Assembly: GCA_934486455.1 (NCBI GenBank)
Contig: CAKSPR010000032.1
Coordinates: 1 to 22,166 of the forward strand
Direction of reading: 5' to 3'
Source of the DNA: an uncultured Eubacteriales bacterium
GTDB taxonomy: Bacteria; Bacillota; Clostridia; Oscillospirales; Acutalibacteraceae
Length of the DNA: 22,166 nucleotides
The position numbers were made by a program, and so were the translations under genes. Positions 15,507 through 22,166 of this stretch are shown piece by piece. Numbering within the stretch: the first letter of the stretch is position 1; every line of letters begins with the position of its first letter. The notes beneath the pieces were generated by a model. It saw nothing but the letters and a program-made list of their open reading frames with translations. It was not told where the DNA came from and did not search any database.

Positions 15507-15806
15507 CAGATTCGGATACCGGCCGTCGGCGGCTTAAATCGAAGGGCAAAAGAAAACGGCTTTGCTTTCGGCGGGTTTTTGCTTTTGATAATTTTTTGAT
15601 GATGATATTTTGCGAAAAAAACCAAAAAAAAATAAAAATCGCGAAAAAGATATTGAAATGCAATTTTTTTTGTGATACAATACTTTGTGAATTGTAGCTA
15701 TTGCCTTACGCCCTTTTCGGGCGGCGGCAGTTTGTTAGGTAAAAAGAACAAAAACGGAACTTAAAAAACAGAAAACAGCGGTAAAAAAACTGGAGGTAAA
15801 AATATA
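15507..15806 (+). other. ftsQ-ftsZ intergenic region (300 bp)
   Basis: Contains the ftsZ promoter and an approximately 120-nt leader. Near 15548-15590 an imperfect A-rich/T-rich pairing (AAAAGAAAAC with GTTTTTGCTTTT) could end part of the upstream transcripts, but the stem is irregular. In the leader a small hairpin CGCCC-TTTTC-GGGCG (15709-15723) could affect mRNA stability. No open frame with a ribosome site was found. Confidence 0.5.
15653..15681 (+). promoter_or_regulatory. SigA-type promoter of ftsZ
   Basis: A -35 TTGAAA (15653-15658), exact 17-bp spacer and -10 TACAAT (15676-15681), with TG at 15673-15674 forming an extended -10. It would give ftsZ its own strong transcription, separate from the rest of the dcw genes. 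Confidence 0.8.
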
Positions 15807-16871
15807 ATGGGTTATGAACTTGCACAGGAATATTCAAATGTAGTACAAATCAAGGTTATCGGCGTCGGCGGAGGCGGCGGAAACGCTGTCAACCGCATGA
15901 TAGACGCAGGAGTAAAGGGCGTTGAATTTATCGCCATAAACACCGACAGCATGGCTCTTTACCATTCCAAGGCCGACCAGAAAATCCAGATCGGCGAAAA
16001 AGCCACCCAGGGCAAGGGCGCAGGAGCCAACCCCGATGTAGGAGCAAAGGCCGCCGAGGAATCGAGAGACCTTATTGTTGACGCTATTAAAACCGCAGAC
16101 ATGGTATTCATCACCAGCGGTATGGGCGGCGGAACAGGTACGGGTGCCGCTCCCATCGTTGCTCAGATAGCCAAAGAAATGGATATACTCACCGTCGGCA
16201 TTGTTACAAAGCCCTTCTCCTTTGAAGGAAAGCGTCGTATGGAGCAGGCCGAGATCGGCATTGCCTCCCTTCGCGAGAATGTCGACAGCCTTGTGGTCAT
16301 CCCCAACGAGCGTCTCCAGTATGTTTCCGACACTAAAATCACCCTTACCAACGCCTTCAACATCGCCGACGATGTTCTTCGTCAGGGCGTTCAGAGCATC
16401 TCCGAGCTTATCTCCATTCCCGCTCTCGTTAACCTCGACTTTGCCGATGTTACCGCGGTCATGAAGAATTCCGGCTATGCTCACATGGGCGTGGGTATTG
16501 CTACCGGCAAGGATAAGGCTGAGGTTGCAGCGAATGCCGCCATTACCTCAAAGCTCATCGAAACCTCCATGAACGGCTCTAAGGGTGTTATCATCAACAT
16601 CACCGGTCCTTCGGATATAGGCCTTGAAGAGGTTACCGCCGCATCGGCCATTGTTGCCGAAGCCGCCGATGAAAACGCCAACATCATCTGGGGTGCCCAA
16701 ATCGACGACAGCCTTGAGGATGAGATCCGCGTAACCGTCATTGCCACCGGCGCTCCCAGTGAAAACGACAATCGCCGCAAGGCCTCGGGCGGAGCTCTCG
16801 ACGATATTTTCTCCTCTGCCGACAACGACGACGATTATTCCGACATTATGGGAATTTTCGACCATAAATAA
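15807..16871 (+). CDS. ftsZ: Cell-division GTPase FtsZ
   Basis: 354 residues. FtsZ polymerises with GTP into the Z ring. The GVGGGGGNAVNRM loop (19-31), tubulin signature GGGTGTG (107-113), NERL (167-170), FNIADDVLRQGVQ (184-196) and the catalytic T7 loop NLDFAD (209-214) are all intact. The linker after the globular core (about 317 on) is short and the C-terminus is YSDIMGIFDHK, lacking the usual DIPxFLRR-type peptide that binds FtsA, SepF or ZapA-like partners. GGAGGT (15792-15797) sits 9 bp before the ATG. Codon use is richer in CTC, ATC and GCC than in neighbouring dcw genes, consistent with high expression. No ftsA adjoins it. Confidence 0.97.
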   Translation: MGYELAQEYSNVVQIKVIGVGGGGGNAVNRMIDAGVKGVEFIAINTDSMALYHSKADQKIQIGEKATQGKGAGANPDVGAKAAEESRDLIVDAIKTADMVFITSGMGGGTGTGAAPIVAQIAKEMDILTVGIVTKPFSFEGKRRMEQAEIGIASLRENVDSLVVIPNERLQYVSDTKITLTNAFNIADDVLRQGVQSISELISIPALVNLDFADVTAVMKNSGYAHMGVGIATGKDKAEVAANAAITSKLIETSMNGSKGVIINITGPSDIGLEEVTAASAIVAEAADENANIIWGAQIDDSLEDEIRVTVIATGAPSENDNRRKASGGALDDIFSSADNDDDYSDIMGIFDHK

Positions 16872-16885
16872 TCGGCAAACGGCTT

Positions 16886-16903
16886 TCTTGTCAAATCACA
16901 AGA
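16886..16903. repeat. Perfect 6-bp inverted repeat after ftsZ
   Basis: TCTTGT (16886-16891), CAAATC spacer, ACAAGA (16898-16903). A T6 run begins 7 nt after it, so it may be a weak RNA hairpin in the ftsZ 3' end. An operator is less likely because a terminator separates it from tetR. Confidence 0.4.
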
Positions 16904-16929
16904 CGAAGTTTTTTAACCGATAAGGTTTC

Positions 16930-16963
16930 AGCTCCTCCGTACCCTGTGCGGGGGAGCTTTTTT
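16930..16963 (+). terminator. Intrinsic terminator of ftsZ
   Basis: AGCTCC at 16930-16935 pairs with GGAGCT at 16953-16958, extended inward by a T-G wobble and CCG/CGG, followed by a T6 tract (16958-16963). It closes the dcw transcription unit. Confidence 0.8.
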
Positions 16964-17018
16964 AAAAAACAATACCTTGGCTTCAGCGATAACGGCATTT
17001 TTTAACGAGGTGAAAAGA

Positions 17019-17585
17019 ATGGGCAAATTTACTTCCGACGCAATCAAGAGGTCATATTTAAAGCTGCTGAATCAGCGACCCGTAAACCGCATAACCGTTA
17101 AAGACATAACCGACGACTGCGGCGTCAACCGCAATACCTTTTACTATCATTTTGCCGATCTGCCCACCCTTCTCGAGCAGACGGTTACCGAGCAGGCCGA
17201 GGAAATAATCGAAAGATACCCCACCATCGAAACCATGGAAAAGGCCTTCGATGTGGCCATGGAATTTGCCATCGAAAACAAAAAAGCGGCATACCACATT
17301 TACAACTCGCCCAACCGCGACCTTTTCGACCGATATATTATGAAAATGTGCAGGTATGTTGTCAGCCGCTATCTCGACAATGTTTTTGAGCAAAACAGTG
17401 TCTGCGAGACCGATAAGGAGTTGATAATTCAGCTTTACACCTCAGAGTGCTTCGGAATGGTCTATCACTGGCTGATAACCGGCATGAAAGGGGATATTAA
17501 GGCCGATTTTTTGCGTATATGCGAGCTGAGACAGGGCATGATCGAGGAAACCGTAAGCCGCTGTGCGGCAGGTGAAAAACGGTAA
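17019..17585 (+). CDS. TetR/AcrR-family transcriptional regulator
   Basis: 188 residues. The N-terminus is a TetR-type helix-turn-helix: ITVKDITDDCGVNRNTFYYHF at about residues 25-45. The remaining all-helical domain has no ligand site I can read; it resembles the TetR_C_8-like group of short Firmicutes regulators (DhaS-like), which is a tentative placement. The ATG at 17019 is chosen for GAGGTGA (17007-17013) upstream and because the fold begins FTSDAIKRSYLKLL. Longer starts at 16977 lack a ribosome site. It has its own terminator and sits just before the transporter pair, so it probably controls them, an inference from context. No clear promoter lies between the ftsZ terminator and this gene. 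Confidence 0.9.
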   Translation: MGKFTSDAIKRSYLKLLNQRPVNRITVKDITDDCGVNRNTFYYHFADLPTLLEQTVTEQAEEIIERYPTIETMEKAFDVAMEFAIENKKAAYHIYNSPNRDLFDRYIMKMCRYVVSRYLDNVFEQNSVCETDKELIIQLYTSECFGMVYHWLITGMKGDIKADFLRICELRQGMIEETVSRCAAGEKR

Positions 17586-17630
17586 AACCGACCGAAGGCG
17601 TGCGAATGTGTGCGCCAAAACAAAGCATCC

Positions 17631-17663
17631 GACCTTTGAGAGCTTTCTCAAGGGTCTTTTTTT
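17631..17663 (+). terminator. Intrinsic terminator of the tetR-type gene
   Basis: An 11-bp stem with one G-T wobble (17631-17641 with 17646-17656), a GCTT loop and seven T residues (17657-17663). It separates the regulator from the transporter operon. Confidence 0.85.
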
Positions 17664-17705
17664 GTGCAAATGTCTGCCGATGCCTAAAAATGTTACAGCA
17701 GGGGT

Positions 17706-17744
17706 CAAATGCCTGTTTAAATTTGCTTTTTTCGTGGATATAAT
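17706..17744 (+). promoter_or_regulatory. Candidate promoter and operator of the transporter operon
   Basis: A perfect -10 TATAAT (17739-17744) with a weak -35 TTTAAA (17716-17721) at 17-bp spacing. The short inverted repeat CAAAT-N10-ATTTG (17706-17725) overlaps the -35 and is a possible, weakly supported binding site for the TetR-type regulator. Confidence 0.55.
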
Positions 17745-17776
17745 ACTATCGAAAAATAAAGAAAAGGGGTCAGTTT

Positions 17777-19849
17777 ATGAAATTAGCAAGAGCGGTAGTC
17801 AAGTTCCGCGTGCCGATACTCATTATTGCGATAGCCTTAATGATACCGTCGTTTATCGGAATGGCCGCTACCCGCATAAACTACGATATGCTTACATATC
17901 TGCCGAGCGATATGGATACCGTCAAGGGACAGGATATTCTGCTTGACGATTTCGGAAAGGGTGCTTTTTCCTTCATCATCGTCGAGGATATGCCCGAAAA
18001 GGATGTGGCGGCACTAAAGGAAAAGATCGAGCAGGTCGACCACGTGGAAACGGCGCTTTGGTATGATTCTCTGGCCGATATATCGGTGCCTATGGAGATT
18101 TTGCCCGACGAGATATACAACGCCTTTAACAGTGGCAACTCCACCGTTATCGCCGTATTCTTCGACAGCTCGACATCCTCAGATGTTACCATGGACGCAA
18201 TCAGAGAGATTCGTTCGATAACCGGAGAAAAGTGCTTTGTTTCGGGAATGTCGGCAATGGTTACCGACCTTAAAGACCTTTGCGAAAAGGAAGAGCCCAT
18301 TTATGTGGGAATAGCCGTTGTGCTGGCCTGCGCCGCCATGATGCTTTTCTTAGACGGCTGGCTCATTCCTTTCGTCTTCCTGCTTAGTATCGGAATGATG
18401 ATTATGCTCAATATGGGCACCAACATCATTTTCGGTGAAATATCCTACATAACAAAAGCTCTTTCGGCGGTTTTACAGCTGGCCGTTACAATGGACTATT
18501 CGATATTCCTCTGGCACAGCTACAACGAGCAGCGTGAAAAGATCTCGGACAACAAGGAGGCAATGGCCGTTGCCATTCACGAGACCTTTACCTCTGTTCT
18601 CGGAAGCTCCATAACCACCATTGCAGGATTTATCGCACTGTGCTTTATGTCCTTCACGCTTGGCTTTGACCTTGGCCTTGTTATGGCAAAGGGCGTACTT
18701 CTTGGCGTTATCGGCTGCGTCACCGTGCTTCCCGCACTCATACTTGTTTTCGACAAGCCGCTGACAAAAACGAGGCACCGCTCGATCATTCCCGATACAA
18801 AGAAATTTGCAAAGGGACTTGTTAAGGTATTTCCGGTATTCCTTGTTGTATTTGCCATTCTCATCGTCCCGGCATATTACGGATACAGCAAGACCAACAG
18901 CGAGGTCTATTACAACATCGGCGAATGCCTGCCCGACGATATGGCCTATGTGATCGCCAACAGCAAGCTTTCGGAGGAATTTGATATGGCCTCCACCCAC
19001 ATGGTACTTGTGGACGCCAACACCCCGAATAAGGATGTCCGCTCCATGATTAAGGAAATGGAAAAGGTGGACGGCGTTAAATATGTACTGGGAATGGAAA
19101 GCGTGGTAGGCTCTCTTGTTCCCGAGGAAATAATCCCCGACGATCTTAAAAGCGTGCTTCAAAGCGACAACTGGAAGCTTATGCTTATAAACTCTAAATA
19201 CAAGGTGGCAAGCGACGAGGTCAACAATCAGGTTACCGAGCTTAACAACATCCTTAAAAAATACGATCCGAGCGGTATGCTCATCGGTGAAGCCCCCTGC
19301 ACCAAGGATATGATCGAAACCACCGACCACGACTTCCGGGTGGTCAACGCCGTTTCGATTGTGGCAATATTCCTTATAATCGCCGCAGTCGAAAAGAGCA
19401 TATCCCTTCCCTTTATTCTTATTTCGGTCATCGAGCTTGCAATATTCATAAATCTCGGACTTCCTCATTATCTCGGTCAGTCGCTGCCCTTTATCGCGCC
19501 TATATGCATAAGCACCATTCAGCTCGGCGCAACGGTCGACTATGCCATTCTTATGACCACCCGTTATAAGAGCGAGAGAAGACAGGGCGCCTCCAAGAAG
19601 GACGCCGTTACCACCGCCCTTTATACCTCCATTCCTTCGATCATCGTCAGCGGCATGGGACTTTTCGCCGCAACCTTCGGCGTGGCAATCTACTCCGACA
19701 TCGACATTATAAGCTCCATGTGCATGCTTATGGCGAGAGGCGCAATCATCAGCATGGTGCTGGTCATCCTGGTGCTGCCGGCGCTGCTCAGGCTTTGCGA
19801 CCCGCTCATCAGAAAAACTACACTTGGTATCAATCCAAAGCGCGTTTAA
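17777..19849 (+). CDS. MMPL/RND-superfamily membrane transporter
   Basis: 690 residues with about twelve membrane helices in two homologous halves. Each half has one helix (13-30; 352-369), a large extracytoplasmic loop of about 145-150 residues (31-174; 370-522) and five more helices. Asp-Tyr pairs sit in the fourth helix of each half: TMDYSIF (Asp240-Tyr241) and TVDYAIL (Asp588-Tyr589). These match the proton-relay positions of MmpL3-type transporters. Such proteins export lipids or hydrophobic molecules using the proton gradient; the substrate here is unknown. AAAAGGGG (17762-17769) precedes the ATG by 7 bp. The next gene follows after 33 bp without a terminator, so they probably form one operon and act together. 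Confidence 0.93.
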   Translation: MKLARAVVKFRVPILIIAIALMIPSFIGMAATRINYDMLTYLPSDMDTVKGQDILLDDFGKGAFSFIIVEDMPEKDVAALKEKIEQVDHVETALWYDSLADISVPMEILPDEIYNAFNSGNSTVIAVFFDSSTSSDVTMDAIREIRSITGEKCFVSGMSAMVTDLKDLCEKEEPIYVGIAVVLACAAMMLFLDGWLIPFVFLLSIGMMIMLNMGTNIIFGEISYITKALSAVLQLAVTMDYSIFLWHSYNEQREKISDNKEAMAVAIHETFTSVLGSSITTIAGFIALCFMSFTLGFDLGLVMAKGVLLGVIGCVTVLPALILVFDKPLTKTRHRSIIPDTKKFAKGLVKVFPVFLVVFAILIVPAYYGYSKTNSEVYYNIGECLPDDMAYVIANSKLSEEFDMASTHMVLVDANTPNKDVRSMIKEMEKVDGVKYVLGMESVVGSLVPEEIIPDDLKSVLQSDNWKLMLINSKYKVASDEVNNQVTELNNILKKYDPSGMLIGEAPCTKDMIETTDHDFRVVNAVSIVAIFLIIAAVEKSISLPFILISVIELAIFINLGLPHYLGQSLPFIAPICISTIQLGATVDYAILMTTRYKSERRQGASKKDAVTTALYTSIPSIIVSGMGLFAATFGVAIYSDIDIISSMCMLMARGAIISMVLVILVLPALLRLCDPLIRKTTLGINPKRV

Positions 19850-19882
19850 CCGATTTGAATTTATGAAGGAGGAAAACTCATT

Positions 19883-21970
19883 ATGGATAAAAAATTAAAG
19901 AGTGTGCTTGCGGTTGCCCTTTCCTGTTTGTTTGTGGGAAGCGGTATTGCCGCCACGGCCCTTGCCGCGAATAACGACAAAAAGGAAGAAAGTCAGCCGG
20001 TTACAGAGACGGCCGAGACTTCCGACAGCAATATAAACAGCAAGGATGAAACGGTTTATGTATTGGCCGGAGCCGACGGATCGGTTAAAAAAATCATTGT
20101 CAGCGATTGGATCAAAAACAGCCTTAATTCCGACACGGTAGACGACCGAAGCAGCCTTACCGATGTGGAAAATGTCAAGGGCGACGAAACATATACAATG
20201 AACGGCGATAACATGAAGATATGGGACGCTCAGGGCAACGATATTTACTATCGCGGCAACATCACAAAAGATCTGCCGGTTAACCTTAAACTCAACTATA
20301 CGCTGGACGGAAAGGCAATTTCTCCCGACGAGCTTGCCGGAAAGAGCGGAAAGGTCACAATCCGCTATACCTACGAAAACAATCAGTATGAATATGTTGA
20401 AATAGACGGAAAGCAAGAAAAAATATATGTGCCCTTCGCAATGCTGACCGGTCTGCTTCTCGACAGCGACCACTTCAGAAATGTTGAGGTAACCAACGGA
20501 AAGATGCTGGGAGACGGAGACAGAATGGCGGTTATCGGCCTTGCCTTCCCGGGACTTAAATCCAACCTCGATATAGATTCCGACGAAATTGACATTCCCG
20601 ACTATGTTGAAATCTCGGCCGATGTTACCGAATTCTCGCTCACAAACACCGTTACGATAGCCACCAACGAGGTTTTCAACGCCGTTGACACAAGCAAAAC
20701 GGACAGTCTCGACGATCTTGATTCTTCGCTCGGTCAGCTTACCGACGCGGTATCTCAGCTGCTCGACGGCTCCTCTCAGCTTTACGGCGGACTTTGTACG
20801 CTGCTTGAAAAATCCGGCGAGCTTGTGGACGGAATCGACAAGCTTGCGGCAGGTGCGGCACAGCTTAAAGAGGGCGCAGCAAGCCTTGATAACGGTGCAG
20901 GCACCCTTCAGGGCGGCATTTCCACACTCTCCTCGGGACTTTCTCAAATTGCCGCAAACAACGATACCTTAAACGGCGGCTCAAAGCAGGTCTTTGAAAC
21001 ACTGCTTGCCACCGCAAACAGCCAGATCGCCTCATCGGGCATCACCGCTCCCGAGCTTACAATTGAAAACTATCAAACCGTTATCGACGGAATAGTTGCT
21101 TCTCTCAGCGACGAGGCAACTACAAAGCAGGTCACCGATGCCGTTAAGGCAAACGAGGATCAGATCCGCGCAGGCGTTACACAGGCCGTTTCCGAGCAGG
21201 TAAGACCCAAGGTTGAGGAGGCTGTAAGAGCCTCCGTTAAAGCAACCGTCGTTTCAACCGCGACTCAGATGACGGTCGAACAGTATGACGCCGCGGTGGC
21301 TGCCGGACAGGTACCCGAGGCAGTACAGTCTCAGATCAATGCCGCAATTGAGGCGCAAATGGCCACCGACAAGGTCAAGGCGCAGATCGAAGCGGGTCTT
21401 GCACAGCAAATGGCTTCCGACAACCTTAAGGCCACCATAGAAGGCAATGTACAAAAGCAAATCGACGCGCTGGTTGCACAAAATCTCCCCGCCGCACTTG
21501 AAAAGGCAAGAGCCGGGGCACAAAGCCTGACCGCACTTAAAGGTCAGCTGGATAGCTACGCGACCTTCTATTACGGACTTTCGACCTATACCGACAAGGT
21601 GTCCGAGGCGGCCGCAGGCGCAGGACAGCTTAAGGACGGCACCGACACCTTAAAGGCGGGCACCGAGCAGCTGAGCGCAGGCGCAGCCGAGCTTTACAAC
21701 GGCATTTTAACCCTTAAAGACGGCGCTCCCGCACTGGTCAGCGGCGTTACACAGCTCCGCGACGGCGCACTTACCCTTTCCGACGGACTTAAAGCCTTTA
21801 AGGAGCAGGGTGTTGATAAGCTCAGCGAGGCGGCAGGAGGACTCGGCAAGCTTGTTACCCGCTTTAAGGCAACGGTTGATGTGTCCAAGGATTATAAGAC
21901 CTTTACGGGACTTTCGGGTGACATGGACGGACAGGTGAAGTTCGTCTATCGCACCGATTCCATCGGATAA
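19883..21970 (+). CDS. Exported heptad-repeat protein, probable partner of the MMPL transporter
   Basis: 695 residues. A signal peptide (about 1-28, VLAVALSCLFVGSGIAATALA) is followed by an acidic/Ser-Thr linker and a beta-rich domain (about 55-268). A first block of L-x-x-G heptad-type repeats (about 282-357), a helical/coiled-coil insert rich in Ala, Gln and Glu (about 380-555) and a second heptad block (about 568-658) come next. It ends in GQVKFVYRTDSIG. The repeats match those of YhgE/Pip family proteins, but no membrane helix is visible beyond the signal peptide. The function of this group is not established; extracytoplasmic action with the transporter is inferred from gene order. AAGGAGG (19866-19872) lies 10 bp before the ATG. 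Confidence 0.88.
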   Translation: MDKKLKSVLAVALSCLFVGSGIAATALAANNDKKEESQPVTETAETSDSNINSKDETVYVLAGADGSVKKIIVSDWIKNSLNSDTVDDRSSLTDVENVKGDETYTMNGDNMKIWDAQGNDIYYRGNITKDLPVNLKLNYTLDGKAISPDELAGKSGKVTIRYTYENNQYEYVEIDGKQEKIYVPFAMLTGLLLDSDHFRNVEVTNGKMLGDGDRMAVIGLAFPGLKSNLDIDSDEIDIPDYVEISADVTEFSLTNTVTIATNEVFNAVDTSKTDSLDDLDSSLGQLTDAVSQLLDGSSQLYGGLCTLLEKSGELVDGIDKLAAGAAQLKEGAASLDNGAGTLQGGISTLSSGLSQIAANNDTLNGGSKQVFETLLATANSQIASSGITAPELTIENYQTVIDGIVASLSDEATTKQVTDAVKANEDQIRAGVTQAVSEQVRPKVEEAVRASVKATVVSTATQMTVEQYDAAVAAGQVPEAVQSQINAAIEAQMATDKVKAQIEAGLAQQMASDNLKATIEGNVQKQIDALVAQNLPAALEKARAGAQSLTALKGQLDSYATFYYGLSTYTDKVSEAAAGAGQLKDGTDTLKAGTEQLSAGAAELYNGILTLKDGAPALVSGVTQLRDGALTLSDGLKAFKEQGVDKLSEAAGGLGKLVTRFKATVDVSKDYKTFTGLSGDMDGQVKFVYRTDSIG

Positions 21971-22011
21971 GGTCAAAAAGTACGGCGATACCGTTTTGAT
22001 ATAACAAAAAT

Positions 22012-22051
22012 ACACCCATTACCGAGCGGCATGAACGGTAATGGGTGTTTT
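22012..22051. terminator. Strong terminator, possibly bidirectional, after the transporter operon
   Basis: A perfect 13-bp stem (22012-22024 with 22036-22048), an 11-nt loop, a short T run to 22051 and an A run before the stem on the other side. It ends the transporter/heptad-repeat unit 41 bp after the stop. Confidence 0.8.
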
Positions 22052-22109
22052 GCGGTTGGTGTGGAATTTTTAATCAATGACGGTAGATTTTTTGTTGCAA
22101 GGAATCTTA

Positions 22110-22166
22110 CTACCCCTCAGTCTCGGCAGAGCCGAGCCGGCTCCCCTGACAAGGGGCGCCGCGGCG
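22110..22166. repeat. Start of a GC-rich palindromic dispersed repeat (cut by window end)
   Basis: After an AT-rich flank the sequence becomes GC-rich, with two adjacent hairpins: CTCGGC-AGA-GCCGAG (22122-22136) and CCCCT-GACA-AGGGG (22143-22156). The CCCCTCAG...CCCCTGACAAGGGG layout resembles extragenic repeats I recall in Oscillospiraceae-type genomes; that match is from memory. Only one copy is in the window, so its dispersed nature cannot be shown here. Confidence 0.5.

Noticed and set aside
19895..20947. 350-residue minus-strand open frame opposite the heptad-repeat gene
   Set aside because: Mirrors the coding bias of the + strand gene, which has a strong ribosome site and signal peptide.

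Overview
This 22 kb window is a chromosomal piece of a Gram-positive, low-to-mid-GC member of the Clostridia, probably an Oscillospiraceae/Ruminococcaceae-type gut or rumen anaerobe. The evidence is a division and cell-wall (dcw) cluster in Firmicutes order opening with mraZ-rsmH-ftsL, a class B PBP with C-terminal PASTA domains, a MurE with the DNPR motif of meso-diaminopimelate ligases, strong AGGAGG-type ribosome sites, SigA-type promoters, and a neighbouring secreted protein ending in a type I dockerin. The genus assignment is inference; no rRNA or tRNA gene is present.

Layout, all genes on the + strand. (1) 1-3480: the 3' part of a large multimodular protein whose start lies upstream of the window. 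Beta-rich modules alternate with about eight copies of a ~60-residue helical repeat, and the protein ends in a dockerin, which suggests attachment to a cohesin scaffold. (2) 3481-3983: a 503-bp gap with two intrinsic terminators, then a strong promoter followed by GTG repeats that look like MraZ boxes. (3) 3984-16871: the dcw cluster mraZ, rsmH, ftsL, ftsI/spoVD-type PBP, murE, mraY, ftsW, murG, murA, ftsQ/divIB, ftsZ. Several genes are translationally coupled (ftsW/murG and murA/ftsQ overlap by 4 bp). Extra promoters lie before the PBP gene and before ftsZ, and a terminator follows ftsZ. The cluster has no murF, murD, murC, murB or ftsA. (4) 17019-21970: a TetR-type regulator with its own terminator, then a two-gene unit encoding an MMPL/RND-type 12-TM transporter and an exported protein with L-x-x-G heptad-type repeats. 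(5) 21971-22166: a strong hairpin terminator and the beginning of what looks like a dispersed GC-rich palindromic repeat cut by the window end.

The dcw genes work together. RsmH methylates 16S rRNA and MraZ regulates the operon. MurA and MurE act in the cytoplasmic UDP-MurNAc-pentapeptide pathway, MraY and MurG make lipid I and lipid II, FtsW polymerises lipid II and the class B PBP crosslinks it. FtsL and FtsQ/DivIB tie these enzymes to the FtsZ ring. The regulator, transporter and heptad-repeat genes form a separate accessory module. It is the best candidate here for an incompletely described system: an RND-like pump paired with a secreted heptad-repeat protein that lacks the membrane anchors of YhgE/Pip proteins.

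Four starts were moved downstream from the longest reading frame on ribosome-site evidence (mraZ, mraY, murA, tetR), and the PBP gene is assigned a TTG start. I saw no CRISPR array, prophage, insertion sequence or tRNA.
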